A stretch of DNA of 64,000 nucleotides from JAPWJZ01 sp966211335 (GTDB lineage: Bacteria; Pseudomonadota; Alphaproteobacteria; Micavibrionales; UBA2020), in contig CBIHNF010000001.1 of the NCBI GenBank assembly GCA_966211335.1, positions 1,302,001 through 1,366,000 of the forward strand. Direction: 5' to 3'. Positions 18,621 through 27,409 of this stretch are shown piece by piece (positions within the stretch are counted from its first letter, which is position 1; the number at the start of each line of letters is the position of its first letter). Below the pieces are notes generated by a model. The model was not told the DNA's origin. It searched no databases and saw only the letters and a program-made list of their open reading frames with translations. The translations under genes and the position numbers were made by a program.

Positions 18621-19068
18621 ACTCATCCCCGAAAAGGTCGAGGAATATGTGGAGAAGCATTGGCTGCTGCCGACTTTGGGCGCGCTGCTGGTCTGGGGTT
18701 TCTGGGCCTTCCTGCCGAAACTCGCCATGCGCACGCTGGAGCCGCACAGCGTCATCATGTATGAATCCTTCGGCAACCTCATCATCACGCTGCCCATTCT
18801 CATCCAGCAGAAATTCAAGCTGCAGGTGCACAAGCGCAGCATCTTCATCGTCGCCTCCACCAGCTTCCTCACCGTCTTCGCCATCCTGTCGTATTTCTAC
18901 GCGCTGCGGCAGGGGCCGGTCGCTATCATCGTCACGCTGACGGCCATGTACCCCGTCATCGCCCTGATCCTCGCGGGCGTGGTGCTGAAGGAGCGGCTGA
19001 ATAAAATCCAGTATGTCGCGGTGGTGCTTGCCATGGCCTCCATCCTTCTTCTTGCTTGGCCGAATTAA
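18604..19068 (+). CDS. Half-size EamA/DMT membrane transporter, second of a pair
   Basis: The 154-residue protein has a polar N-terminus of about 20 residues (MTNAPELIPEKVEEYVEKHW) followed by a single five-helix EamA domain with LLVWGFWAFLPKLAM and the closing VVLKERLNKIQYVAVVLAMAS. The helix pattern parallels the preceding protein, indicating an old duplication. It overlaps the upstream gene by 17 bases, so expression is translationally coupled. The likely unit is a two-protein drug/metabolite-type carrier. Confidence 0.82.
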   Translation: MTNAPELIPEKVEEYVEKHWLLPTLGALLVWGFWAFLPKLAMRTLEPHSVIMYESFGNLIITLPILIQQKFKLQVHKRSIFIVASTSFLTVFAILSYFYALRQGPVAIIVTLTAMYPVIALILAGVVLKERLNKIQYVAVVLAMASILLLAWPN

Positions 19069-19078
19069 GGCTGCCGCC

Positions 19079-19381
19079 ATGATTGAAACCGTCTGGTTCA
19101 TGGGCAAGGAAATCACCGAGACCGAGCGCGTGCTGCTCGAAAAGGTGTTCAAGGAAAAAATTGACGACCTTGAACTGTGCAAGGCGATTTTGACGGTTTC
19201 GATGCAGCCGGAATACGTGCTGGAGCGCGGCGCTTTCGCGCGGGCGTTAAAGCACGGCTACTGCGGCTATCAGGACGGGGCGCGGGCGGCGGTTGACCTT
19301 ATCCGCATGATGCGCAAAAAGCTCGGCTACCGATTCCGCTTCACGCATTGGGTGGCAGGGTTGTTCGACCGCTGGGTTTAA
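19079..19381 (+). CDS. Small basic protein of unknown function
   Basis: A 100-residue frame starts 10 bases after the second EamA gene and so belongs to the same transcript. It is predicted to be mainly helical, soluble and basic at the C-terminus (RMMRKKLGYRFRF). Codon usage matches its neighbours, with GC-rich third positions. Its stop overlaps the stop of the aldo/keto reductase gene on the other strand by 4 bases. I recognise no family. Confidence 0.65.
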   Translation: MIETVWFMGKEITETERVLLEKVFKEKIDDLELCKAILTVSMQPEYVLERGAFARALKHGYCGYQDGARAAVDLIRMMRKKLGYRFRFTHWVAGLFDRWV

Positions 19382-20214
19382 GCGGCTTCGTGCAGGTCCC
19401 AGTGCGGCGCCCAGTCGGGGTTGATGAGGCGGCCGCCGGGATGGGCGAGGGCGTGGATTTTGCGCATATCTTCCACATCCAGCGCGAAATCGAAGATATC
19501 GAAGTTGCTGCGCATGTGCTGCTCGCTCGCCGCTTTCGGAATGGCGGTGACGCCGTCCTGCTGCACCAGCCAGCGCAGGCACACCTGCCCGACGCTGCGG
19601 CCGTATTTATGCGCGATGGTTTCAAGCGCCTGTTCGTGGTTGATCTTGCCGCGGGCGAGCGGCGAATAGGCGGTCAGGAACATGCCTTTCGAGCGCAGGT
19701 AATCCAGCACCGGTGCCTGCGACAGGAAGGGGTGGTATTCCACCTGGTTGGTCGCGAGCGGCGTGCCGACGGTTTCAACACATTCCTTCATCTGCGCGAC
19801 CGTGAAGTTGGAAACGCCGATCAATTTGGCGCGGCCTTCCTTCTGCACTTTTTTAAGCCCCGACATCTGATCGGCAAAAGGCACTTCCTTGACCGGCCAA
19901 TGGATCAGCAGCAGGTCGACATAATCGGTGTGCAGTTTCTTCAATGATACATCGAGGGAGCGCTGGAGCGCGCCGTCGCGCACGTTCGACATCCAGATTT
20001 TGGTGGTCAGAAAAATATCGGCGCGCTTGACGGAGCTTGCCTTGATGCCGCTGCCGACCTGTTCTTCATTCTCGTAAATCTGTGCGGTGTCGATATGGCG
20101 ATAGCCAATCTCCAGCGCCTTGGCGACGCCGTTTTCACATTCCTTGTCGCGCAGCTGCCAGGTGCCATAACCGAGGGCGGGGATTTTAGTGCCGTTGAAA
20201 TCGACGTGGATCAT
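19378..20214 (-). CDS. Aldo/keto reductase (2,5-diketo-D-gluconate reductase type)
   Basis: The 278-residue TIM-barrel oxidoreductase has the catalytic tetrad visible as Asp in YRHIDTAQIY, Tyr in AQIYENEEQVG, Lys in LTTKIW and His in LLLIHWP. The NADPH-binding end carries the basic/Ser pattern IPKAASEQHMRSN. It reduces aldehydes or ketones in the cytoplasm; the physiological substrate cannot be told. AGGAGCGACTTACC precedes the ATG. It lies 17 bases downstream of polA and probably shares its transcript. Confidence 0.92.
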   Translation of the reverse strand: MIHVDFNGTKIPALGYGTWQLRDKECENGVAKALEIGYRHIDTAQIYENEEQVGSGIKASSVKRADIFLTTKIWMSNVRDGALQRSLDVSLKKLHTDYVDLLLIHWPVKEVPFADQMSGLKKVQKEGRAKLIGVSNFTVAQMKECVETVGTPLATNQVEYHPFLSQAPVLDYLRSKGMFLTAYSPLARGKINHEQALETIAHKYGRSVGQVCLRWLVQQDGVTAIPKAASEQHMRSNFDIFDFALDVEDMRKIHALAHPGGRLINPDWAPHWDLHEAA

Positions 20215-20231
20215 GGTAAGTCGCTCCTAAA

Positions 20232-23039
20232 TTAATGTGCATCCGCCCAGTTCATGCCCCAGCCGGCCTCCACCAGCAACGGCACACCAATACCCTTGCC
20301 GGCGCTTTCCATCAAACGGCGCACAAGGGTTTCGGTTTCCTGCTTCTGGTCGACGGGCACTTCAAACAGTAGTTCGTCATGCACCTGCAGCAGCATGCGG
20401 GCGCCAAGCTTGGCGTCTTTCAGCGCGGGTCGCAGGGCGATCATGGCGCGTTTCATGATATCGGCGGCAGTGCCCTGCAGCGGCGCGTTGATGGCGGCGC
20501 GTTCGGCGCCCGCGCGCACCATGGCGTTTTTGTCATGGATGCCGCGGATAAAGCACTTGCGGCCGTAGAAAGTCTTCACATAGCCGTGCTGATGCGCATA
20601 GGCCTTGGCGTCATCCATATATTTCTTCAGCTCCGGAAAGCGCGCCATATAGGCCTTGATATAGGCAGAAGCCTCCGACGACGGAATGCCCAGCTGCTTG
20701 GCAAGGCCAAACCCCGAAATACCGTATATAATGCCGAAGTTGATGGCTTTGGCGTTGCGGCGGATATCCGGCGTCATCTGGTCGAGCGGCACCCCGAAGA
20801 CCTGGCTGGCGGTCGCGGCGTGAATGTCGATGCCGTCATGGAAGGCCTGTTTCAGCGCCTTGATATCGGCCAGTTCCGCGGCGAGGCGCAGCTCCACCTG
20901 CGAATAGTCGACGGAGAGGAATTCGTAACCTTCCGCCGGCACAAAGGCATTGCGGATTTTTTTGCCGTTTTCCGACTTGATCGGAATGTTCTGCAGGTTC
21001 GGGTCGGAAGACGACAGGCGGCCTGTGTTGGTGCCGACGAGGGAATAGGAAGTATGCACACGGCCCGTCTTGCCGTGAATGCATTCCGGCAGCGCGTCGG
21101 CATAGGTGCTCTTCAGTTTGGAGAGGCCGCGCCATTCCAGAATTTTGATGACGGTCTCATTGCCCTGTTCGGCCAGTTCTTCCAGCGCATAGGCGCTGGT
21201 TGACCAGCTGCCGTTCTTCGTCTTGGTGCCGCCTGGCAGCCCCATCGATCCGAACAGCACATCACCGATCTGTTTTGGCGAACCGATGTTGAAGCTGTAG
21301 CCGCTGGTCTTGTGAATGTCGGTTTCCAGCGCCGCAATCTGCGTCGCGAATTCGTTCGACATTTTGCGGAGGATCTCGGTATCGACGCGCACGCCGGTGA
21401 ATTCCATTTCCGCGACCACGGGCACAAGGGCGCGCTCCATGGTTTCATAGACCGTCGTCATTTCCTCTTTCGGCAGGCGCGGCTTGAGAATTTTATGCAG
21501 GCGCAGCGTAATATCCGCATCTTCCGCGGCATAGGCCAAGGCCTTGTCCAGCGGCACGAGGTCGAAAGTGATCTGCGATTTGCCGCTGCCGCAGACGTCT
21601 TCAAATTTAATCGTGTGATAGCCGAGCATCAATTCCGCCAGCTCGTCCATGCCGTGGCCGTGCTGCGAGCCGTCAAGCGCATAGGACAGCACCAGCGTGT
21701 CGTCCACCGGTGCGACGTTGATGTTATAATGCATGAACATCTGCATGTCGTATTTCGCGTTATGTGCGATTTTAAGGACAGAGTCATCTTCCAGCAGCGG
21801 CTTCAGCATTTCCATCGCGCGGGAGACTGGAATCTGGCGGAGTGCGGGCGTTGCCACTTTTTCCGCCATGCTGAAATCAAAGCTTTCCGCATAGCCGGAG
21901 GGGTCGCGGTGCTGCAGCGGGATATAGCAGCCATTGCCGGGCGCGGTCGAGAGCGAGATGCCGACCAGCGTCGCGCGGCAGGGCGTCAGGTGCGTCGTTT
22001 CGGTATCGAAGGCGACGTAGCCGGTTTGATAAGCGCGGTCGATCCAGCGCTGCAGGTCTTTTTCATCCTGTATCAGCTCATAGGTCGCCGTGGCCGGCAC
22101 AACAGGCGCGGCAGCATCCGTATTCGCGGGCGCGGGCAGGGGGCGCACGACGGGCGTGACCTCGCCGCCGAACTTCTTCTCCATGCGCGTGACGATGCTC
22201 TTGAATCCCTGCAGCTGCAGGAAGTTGATGAGCTTCGATTTATCGGGATGGACGATTTTAAGGTCATCCACAGGCGTTGCCACATTCACGAAAGCGTCCA
22301 GCTGCACAAGGCGCTTGGAAATACGCGCAGCTTCTGCGTTGTTCACCAGCGTTTCGCGGCGCTTCTCCTGCTTGATCTCACCGGCGCGGGCCAGCAGCGT
22401 TTCAAGGTCGCCGTATTCGGTAATCAGCTGCGCTGCGGTTTTAACGCCGATGCCCGGCACGCCCGGCACGTTGTCCGTGCTATCGCCCGCCAACGCCTGC
22501 ACATCGACGACACGGTCGGGCTTGACGCCGAACTTTTCAAACACTTCTTCCTCGCCCATGTATTTTGATTTCATGGGGTCATACATGCGCACGCCGGGGC
22601 GGATGAGCTGCATAAGGTCTTTATCGGAGGAGACGACCGTTACATGCTGGCCGCGCTCATTCGCAAGGCGGGCGTAAGTCGCAATCAAATCGTCGGCCTC
22701 GAAGCCCTCCATCTCCACCGCGGGGATGGAGAAAGCCTCCGTCGCCTCGCGGATGATGGCGAACTGGGGCTTCAGGTCATCGGGCGGCTCTTCGCGGTGG
22801 GCTTTGTATTCGGGGTAAATGTCATTGCGGAAGTTTTTGCGCTTGGCGTCGAAGATAACCGCGATGCCGGGCACGTCCATATCGGTGATGAGTTTCACCA
22901 GCATATTGGTGAAGCCGAGCACGGCGTTGACGGGCGTGCCGTCCGGCCGGTTCAGCGGCGGCAGCGCGTGGTAGGCGCGGAAGATAAAGCCGGAGCCGTC
23001 GACAAGAAATAGCTCGTTATCACGGTCTTTTTCATCCAT
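20232..23039 (-). CDS. polA: DNA polymerase I
   Basis: The 935-residue protein has all three domains. A 5'-3' exonuclease starts at ELFLVDGSGFIFRAYHALPP. The 3'-5' proofreading exonuclease is intact (Exo I FDTETTHL, Exo II with AHNAKYDM). The polymerase has motif A SVDYSQVELRLAA, the O-helix region RRNAKAINFGIIYG and motif C LQVHDELLFEVP. It fills gaps and processes Okazaki fragments. The start is taken at MDEKDRDNELF (23039); in-frame ATGs at 23057 and 23075 would add 6 or 12 unconserved residues and none has a strong ribosome site. It heads a transcript with the aldo/keto reductase. Confidence 0.97.
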   Translation of the reverse strand: MDEKDRDNELFLVDGSGFIFRAYHALPPLNRPDGTPVNAVLGFTNMLVKLITDMDVPGIAVIFDAKRKNFRNDIYPEYKAHREEPPDDLKPQFAIIREATEAFSIPAVEMEGFEADDLIATYARLANERGQHVTVVSSDKDLMQLIRPGVRMYDPMKSKYMGEEEVFEKFGVKPDRVVDVQALAGDSTDNVPGVPGIGVKTAAQLITEYGDLETLLARAGEIKQEKRRETLVNNAEAARISKRLVQLDAFVNVATPVDDLKIVHPDKSKLINFLQLQGFKSIVTRMEKKFGGEVTPVVRPLPAPANTDAAAPVVPATATYELIQDEKDLQRWIDRAYQTGYVAFDTETTHLTPCRATLVGISLSTAPGNGCYIPLQHRDPSGYAESFDFSMAEKVATPALRQIPVSRAMEMLKPLLEDDSVLKIAHNAKYDMQMFMHYNINVAPVDDTLVLSYALDGSQHGHGMDELAELMLGYHTIKFEDVCGSGKSQITFDLVPLDKALAYAAEDADITLRLHKILKPRLPKEEMTTVYETMERALVPVVAEMEFTGVRVDTEILRKMSNEFATQIAALETDIHKTSGYSFNIGSPKQIGDVLFGSMGLPGGTKTKNGSWSTSAYALEELAEQGNETVIKILEWRGLSKLKSTYADALPECIHGKTGRVHTSYSLVGTNTGRLSSSDPNLQNIPIKSENGKKIRNAFVPAEGYEFLSVDYSQVELRLAAELADIKALKQAFHDGIDIHAATASQVFGVPLDQMTPDIRRNAKAINFGIIYGISGFGLAKQLGIPSSEASAYIKAYMARFPELKKYMDDAKAYAHQHGYVKTFYGRKCFIRGIHDKNAMVRAGAERAAINAPLQGTAADIMKRAMIALRPALKDAKLGARMLLQVHDELLFEVPVDQKQETETLVRRLMESAGKGIGVPLLVEAGWGMNWADAH

Positions 23040-23136
23040 GGGAGCCGCCCGTTTCATTGCATAGGTGCTGATCATAGGCAGACAATGCCTGAATATGGCA
23101 TTCAAAGTCCAGCGTCATCCGCCCGCGTGTCTATCG

Positions 23137-23166
23137 TTGACATAATTTAAGTTTCGGGTGTAAATT
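23137..23166 (+). promoter_or_regulatory. Sigma-70-like promoter of the methyltransferase gene
   Basis: TTGACA, 18 bases, TAAATT, ending 27 bases before the ATG at 23194, in the gap divergent from polA. Confidence 0.6.
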
Positions 23167-23193
23167 TTCAAGGCATTTCAGAGGGCAAATACT

Positions 23194-23985
23194 ATGCACG
23201 GCATCAGAGCAGACGACCCCGGCAACACGATTAACTGGGGCAAAACCTCCGAAGATTATTCCAGATACCGCAACGGCCAGCCGGACAGCTTCTTTGAAAG
23301 AATGCGCGCCCTGGGCGTCGGGCTGCGGGAGCAGTTATTGCTCGACCTTGGCACCGGCACCGGCGCGCTGGCACGGCGCTATGCCCAGCGCGGCGCAATT
23401 GTTTCCGGCATCGACCCGTCGGAAGAGCAGATCGAGGCCGCGAAGAAAATGGCGGCGGCCGAGCGCGTCAGCGTCGACTTTCAGGTCGGCCGCGCCGAAA
23501 GCCTGCCGTATGACAGCCATTATTTTGACGTCGTCACCGCCAACCAGTGCTGGCTCTATTTCGATGCCGAGCAGGCCATCCGGCAGGTGAAATGGGTGCT
23601 GAAGGAAGAGGGAGGCTTGCTCGTCACCAGCCATTGCAGCTGGCTGCCGCTGGTCGACCCTGTCGCCCGCGCGACGGAAGAATTGATTTTGCAGCACAAC
23701 CCCAACTGGACAGCCGCCGGCTGGTCCGGCGATGTGCCGCCGATGCCGGCATGGGCCGAAGGGCATTTCCGCCTGCGCGGCATGTTCTATTATGATGAAA
23801 AAATCCCCTTCACCTGGGAAAGCTGGCGCGGCCGCATCCGGGCCTGCCGCGGCGTCGGCGCGGCTATGGATGCCGAACAGGTCGAGGCCTTCGACCATGC
23901 GCATGACAAGCTGCTGAAGGAAACGGTGGGGGAGCAGTTCTCCGTCCTGCACCGCATTGACGCCCATCTGCTGGAACCGCTTTAA
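23194..23985 (+). CDS. Class I SAM-dependent methyltransferase
   Basis: The 263-residue protein has a methyltransf_11/25-type Rossmann domain: motif I LLDLGTGTGALARRYA near residue 48, the acidic end of strand 2 in GIDPSEEQI, and motif IV around YFDVVTANQCWLYFD. The C-terminal about 90 residues (WTAAGWSGDVPPMPAW onward) form a variable substrate-binding part similar to that of SAM methyltransferases acting on small molecules. Substrate unknown. The ATG follows AGAGGGC and a good promoter precedes it. Confidence 0.87.
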   Translation: MHGIRADDPGNTINWGKTSEDYSRYRNGQPDSFFERMRALGVGLREQLLLDLGTGTGALARRYAQRGAIVSGIDPSEEQIEAAKKMAAAERVSVDFQVGRAESLPYDSHYFDVVTANQCWLYFDAEQAIRQVKWVLKEEGGLLVTSHCSWLPLVDPVARATEELILQHNPNWTAAGWSGDVPPMPAWAEGHFRLRGMFYYDEKIPFTWESWRGRIRACRGVGAAMDAEQVEAFDHAHDKLLKETVGEQFSVLHRIDAHLLEPL

Positions 23986-24015
23986 TATTTACATAATGTT
24001 TATGTCTATTCAGGG

Positions 24016-24044
24016 TTGACCGCGCCGGTCTCTCACGTTATTGA
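24016..24044 (+). promoter_or_regulatory. Sigma-70-like promoter for the small ORF and following gene
   Basis: TTGACC, 17 bases, TATTGA, 40 bases before the GTG start at 24085. Confidence 0.55.
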
Positions 24045-24084
24045 AACACGATCCTAAATTTTACAGATAGCGGAGAGACGAGCC

Positions 24085-24261
24085 GTGACAGCTTTCCTGA
24101 AACCGGGCCTTGGCGCCTTTGCGCGTATTTTCGCGCGCGCGACCGATGCCGAACCGGAACTCACCGTGCCGCCTGAAAAATCCGCCAACCCGGAAAAATC
24201 CGGCGCGCCGCCCTGCCACAATGACGGCCGCGAATATCCGGCGCCTTGCGACCACTGGTAA
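24085..24261 (+). CDS. Small ORF with GTG start, Pro/Glu-rich, two Cys
   Basis: This 58-residue frame starts at GTG 24085 with GGAGAGA 8 bases ahead. It has a hydrophobic/basic N-terminus (FLKPGLGAFARIFARA), a proline-rich middle and a C-terminal segment PPCHNDGREYPAPCDHW with two Cys and two His that could bind a metal. Codons have the GC-rich third positions of neighbouring genes. It ends 4 bases before the next ATG and lies under a plausible promoter, so it reads as the first gene of a two-gene unit. No family recognised. Confidence 0.5.
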   Translation: MTAFLKPGLGAFARIFARATDAEPELTVPPEKSANPEKSGAPPCHNDGREYPAPCDHW

Positions 24262-24265
24262 AACA

Positions 24266-24991
24266 ATGCGCGCCGAATATTCCTTTTTCCGCTGCGAAGG
24301 CAAGTCGCTCACCCTCCTGGAGGTGATGATGGAAGCGCGTGCGGAACTGGAAGACCTCAAAATGAAAATGGCGAAACGCTTTGACGCCACCAGCATCATG
24401 GGCGGCTGGGATGACAAGCAGCAGCGCTTCCGCCTCATCGCCTTCGTTTTCGAGCCGCCCGCCGACTGCCCCGCAGACTGGGACGTCAACAACCGGCAGA
24501 TGGCGAATGACGGCAAGACGCGCGTCGCCACGTTTGCGTCGCCCGCTGGCGGCAGCAAGGATTACTTCACAACGCTTGCCTACCTTGGCCTTATGGAGCG
24601 CGCGGCGAAAAACGCGCGGCTCGAGCATGTCTTCAAGACCGGCGAGATGGCGATGAAATCGCTGCCCGCCGGCAACTACAGCAATTCATTTGTGCAATTC
24701 CACACCCTTCGGGACGTCGCCTTTCCGAAGCCTGAGGGAAATTTAAAGGACGGACGTTTCATGACCTATTCGAATTCCGCGACCAACGGCAGCGACCCGC
24801 TCTGCCATATGAACATCGGCGGCGACTGGTATGTGCGCGTGCCTAATATCGCCGGCACGGAAGACCCGCAGTTTACGCCGCCCGATGCCGTGCGCATGGA
24901 TTATCAGGATATGATCCGCCTCGATAACGGCGAGAAACTCGACCGTTTCAACCAGCTGCGCGCGTCCAGCTTCGGCAGGCCTCTTCCCTAA
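24266..24991 (+). CDS. Protein of unknown function (241 residues)
   Basis: The start is ATG 24266 (MRAEYSFFRCEGK), 4 bases after the small ORF stop; the open frame goes on upstream, but there it is out of phase with the better-supported small ORF. The protein is soluble, without signal peptide or membrane segment. It has a helical N-terminal half (MEARAELEDLKMKMAKRF) and an aromatic, polar C-terminal half with NIGGDWYVRVPNIAG. Coding quality is good over its whole length. I do not recognise the family and give no function. Its stop overlaps the stop of the membrane protein on the opposite strand. Confidence 0.7.
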   Translation: MRAEYSFFRCEGKSLTLLEVMMEARAELEDLKMKMAKRFDATSIMGGWDDKQQRFRLIAFVFEPPADCPADWDVNNRQMANDGKTRVATFASPAGGSKDYFTTLAYLGLMERAAKNARLEHVFKTGEMAMKSLPAGNYSNSFVQFHTLRDVAFPKPEGNLKDGRFMTYSNSATNGSDPLCHMNIGGDWYVRVPNIAGTEDPQFTPPDAVRMDYQDMIRLDNGEKLDRFNQLRASSFGRPLP

Positions 24992-25488
24992 AACGGCAGC
25001 GCGACTTTATCAGCGACGCCAAGGCACCACAGAATGGTGAGCGCGATGCCGTTGGCGGCAAGATACATGCGCAGCAGGATGGATCGTTCCCGGAAGATGG
25101 CAGCATAGCAGATGCCAAGGCCCACCAGCACAAACGGCAGCAGCCAGTTAAAGCCGATGTCGGGGAAGTAGCGGCGCAGGGCATCCGTCATGATGTATGT
25201 CATGACCAGCGCGATGGATGACAGCAGCGCCGGCGTCGTGAAGGGGCCAAGGGCGCTGCTATAAGGCTCGAGCAGCACGGTCGCCAGCAGGTTCATGGTC
25301 ATGATGACGAGGATGCCCAGCATCCAAAAGCCGGGGTTGCCCCAGCTGAAGGTCCACTGCAGCAGCACGATGGACGCCAGCAGCGCAGGCGCGGCAATGA
25401 CAAGGCTGACCATGAAGGGGCCAAGCCGTGCCATTCTGTCGAAGTTGTCGTCGTCGTGATCTGGCGTTCTTGCCGTTTGATAGTTCAT
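24988..25488 (-). CDS. Integral membrane protein of unknown function, Yip1-like topology
   Basis: The protein has 166 residues from ATG 25488; an ATG at 25512 would add 8 residues. After an acidic cytoplasmic N-terminus (DHDDDNFDR) there are five hydrophobic segments, about residues 24-45, 50-72, 80-98, 112-130 and 140-160. The layout resembles small Yip1/YIP-domain proteins, but no signature is strong enough to assign one. It is probably monocistronic; upstream is an AT-rich stretch with a repeated ATGAAATTT. Confidence 0.65.
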   Translation of the reverse strand: MNYQTARTPDHDDDNFDRMARLGPFMVSLVIAAPALLASIVLLQWTFSWGNPGFWMLGILVIMTMNLLATVLLEPYSSALGPFTTPALLSSIALVMTYIMTDALRRYFPDIGFNWLLPFVLVGLGICYAAIFRERSILLRMYLAANGIALTILWCLGVADKVALPF

Positions 25489-25631
25489 ACCCCGAATCCA
25501 GTCTGCAATCATGGTTGTCCGATGATCCCATGCTAGCAAAGGCGGTTAAACGAAGGCCTAATTAAGCGAAGCATTTCAATGAAATTTACATGAAATTTTA
25601 GGGAATTTTTAAGTAAGCCGTCCCACCGCAC

Positions 25632-25677
25632 AACAAAAAGCCCGCGCCTGCTTTTTCAAGGCGCGGGCTTTTTGTTG
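25632..25677 (-). terminator. Rho-independent terminator after the rRNA methyltransferase gene
   Basis: Long stem AACAAAAAGCCCGCGCC / GGCGCGGGCTTTTTGTT with an 11-base loop and T-rich arms on both strands. It lies 11 bases past the stop at 25689. Confidence 0.92.
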
Positions 25678-25688
25678 TTGATATTTGC

Positions 25689-27302
25689 TTACTTGCCGGT
25701 GCGGATCAGCTCGTACAAGGCGACAGCGGCGGCGTTCGAGACGTTGAGGCTGGCGATGGGGCCGGAGGTCGGCAGTTTCGCCAGTTCATCGCAATTCTCG
25801 GACACAAGGCGGCGGAGGCCTTCGCCCTCGGCGCCCAGCACCAGCGCGACTTTGCCGGAGAGGTTCAGCTCGGCGATCGAGCGTTTGCCGCGCTCGTCAA
25901 GGCCGATGCAGAAGAAGCCGGCTTCTTTGAGCTGCTCGAGCGCGCGAGACAGGTTGGTTTCGCGGATGACGGGGCAGTGCTCGACCGCGCCCGATGCCGA
26001 TTTCGCCAGCGTGCCGGTGATTTCCGGCGCATGCAGTTTCTGGACGATGATGGCGCTGGCGCCAAAGGCGACAGCCGTGCGGATGATGGCGCCGACGTTA
26101 TGCGGATCCGTCACCTGGTCAAGGACGAGGATCTTGGCGTTATCGCCTACAGCATTCAGCACATCCGGCAGGAACATTTCTTCCAGCGGCTGCACGTCCA
26201 GCAATACGCCCTGGTGGACCGCGTCGCGCGGCAGCAGGCGTTCGAGGTCGAAACCGTCGACGATCTGAGGCTGCGGCACTTTCAGGCCTTCGCCCTGCGC
26301 TGCTTCATAAGCCTCGCGGATGTTTTCAAAGCCCGCATCCGTCACCAGCAGGCGCTGGATCAGGCGTTTCGGGTTCTGCAGCGCTTCTTTCACGGCATGA
26401 ATGCCGTAGAGGAAGGCGGAGGAGGGGGCGCCGAAGCTGGCGCGTTCCGACTTCAGGCGGTTCCGCGTATCGGCCGATTTTTCGCGCATCTCGAATTCGG
26501 CCACATCTGTGCCGGCATCATCGAAAGTCGCATTCGCGCGCGGGCGGAAGGCGGGCTTTTTGCCTTCGCTCGGGTCGCGGCGATAGGTTTTCTGGGTGTC
26601 GAAACGGCTCGGGCGCGGACGTTCTTCACGCTCGCCTTCGCGTTTCTTGAAGGGACGGTCGGAGCCGCCACGCGGAGCCGCGTCACGATCACCGAACTCG
26701 CGCTTTTTGAAGGGGCGGTCGCCGCCCTCACGCTTTTCAAAGGGACGATCACCGCGGGGGCGGTCACCAAACTCGCGCTTCTGGAACGGACGGTCGCCAG
26801 ACGGACGGTCACCACGGGGACGATCACCGAACTCGCGTTTCTGGAACGGGCGGTCGCCAGACGGACGATCGCTACGGGGACGGTCACCAAACTCGCGCTT
26901 CTGGTACGGGCGGTCGCCCGCCGGTTTATAAGGACGATCCCCAGCGGGTCTGTAAGGGCGGTCACCGGACGGACGATCGCCGAATTCACGTTTTTTATAG
27001 GGACGGTCGCCGCCAGAAGGACGATCACCGAACTCGCGTTTTTTGTAAGGGCGGTCGCCGCCTGCAGGACGGTCACCAAACTCGCGCTTTTTGTAGGGAC
27101 GGTCGCCGCCCGACGGACGATCGCCGAACTCGCGCTTCTTATAAGGACGGTCGCTGCCACCACTGCGGGGCGCGCCTCTATCTCCCTCGAATCGCTTGCC
27201 AAAGCCCCCGCCACCGCCGCCACCGGGCGGACGGCCGCGGCCTTTGCCGCCACCGCCGAAGGATCTGGAATTTTTCTGGAATTTACCGCCGTTATCTGAC
27301 AT
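25689..27302 (-). CDS. rlmB: RlmB-like SpoU rRNA 2'-O-methyltransferase with long Arg/Gly-rich repeat N-terminus
   Basis: The protein has 537 residues from the ATG of MSDNGGKFQ (27302); an ATG three codons upstream is also possible. The last about 250 residues are a complete SpoU enzyme: substrate-binding part (GIHAVKEALQN), then the knot motifs DPHNVGAIIRTA, LVLGAEGEGLRRL and SLNVSNAAAVALYE. RlmB methylates G2251 of 23S rRNA. The first about 270 residues are disordered and built of tandem copies of a 15-16 residue unit around RPYKKREFGDRP, preceded by a poly-Gly stretch. E. coli RlmB is about 243 residues, so the tail more than doubles the protein; it probably binds RNA. Confidence 0.9.
   Translation of the reverse strand: MSDNGGKFQKNSRSFGGGGKGRGRPPGGGGGGGFGKRFEGDRGAPRSGGSDRPYKKREFGDRPSGGDRPYKKREFGDRPAGGDRPYKKREFGDRPSGGDRPYKKREFGDRPSGDRPYRPAGDRPYKPAGDRPYQKREFGDRPRSDRPSGDRPFQKREFGDRPRGDRPSGDRPFQKREFGDRPRGDRPFEKREGGDRPFKKREFGDRDAAPRGGSDRPFKKREGEREERPRPSRFDTQKTYRRDPSEGKKPAFRPRANATFDDAGTDVAEFEMREKSADTRNRLKSERASFGAPSSAFLYGIHAVKEALQNPKRLIQRLLVTDAGFENIREAYEAAQGEGLKVPQPQIVDGFDLERLLPRDAVHQGVLLDVQPLEEMFLPDVLNAVGDNAKILVLDQVTDPHNVGAIIRTAVAFGASAIIVQKLHAPEITGTLAKSASGAVEHCPVIRETNLSRALEQLKEAGFFCIGLDERGKRSIAELNLSGKVALVLGAEGEGLRRLVSENCDELAKLPTSGPIASLNVSNAAAVALYELIRTGK
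26650..27170 (-). repeat. Tandem coding repeat of about 45-48 bases inside rlmB
   Basis: About twelve imperfect copies encode RPYKKREFGDRP-like units, with shorter RP-rich units in the middle and a shift from YKKREFGD to FQKREFGD and FKKREFGD towards the C-terminal side. Copies differ at third positions and by small in-frame insertions, so the array is not freshly duplicated. Confidence 0.9.
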
Positions 27303-27318
27303 ATTTTTCATTCTTTCG

Positions 27319-27348
27319 TTGACAATCGCGGCCAAGTTACCTTAATTA
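27319..27348 (+). promoter_or_regulatory. Probable promoter of tRNA-Tyr
   Basis: TTGACA, 18 bases, TAATTA, about 60 bases before the tRNA 5' end, overlapping the divergent rlmB start region. Confidence 0.5.
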
Positions 27349-27409
27349 TGCTGCGAACGAAAGCTTTTCTTGAAAAACATATGTTTATCAAGACAACGCG
27401 CGTGCAGTG

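Noticed and set aside
26596..27299. Long open frames on the plus strand and in the other minus-strand frame opposite the rlmB repeats
   Set aside because: Repetitive GC-rich coding DNA gives open shadow frames; only the minus-strand frame ends in a recognisable SpoU domain.
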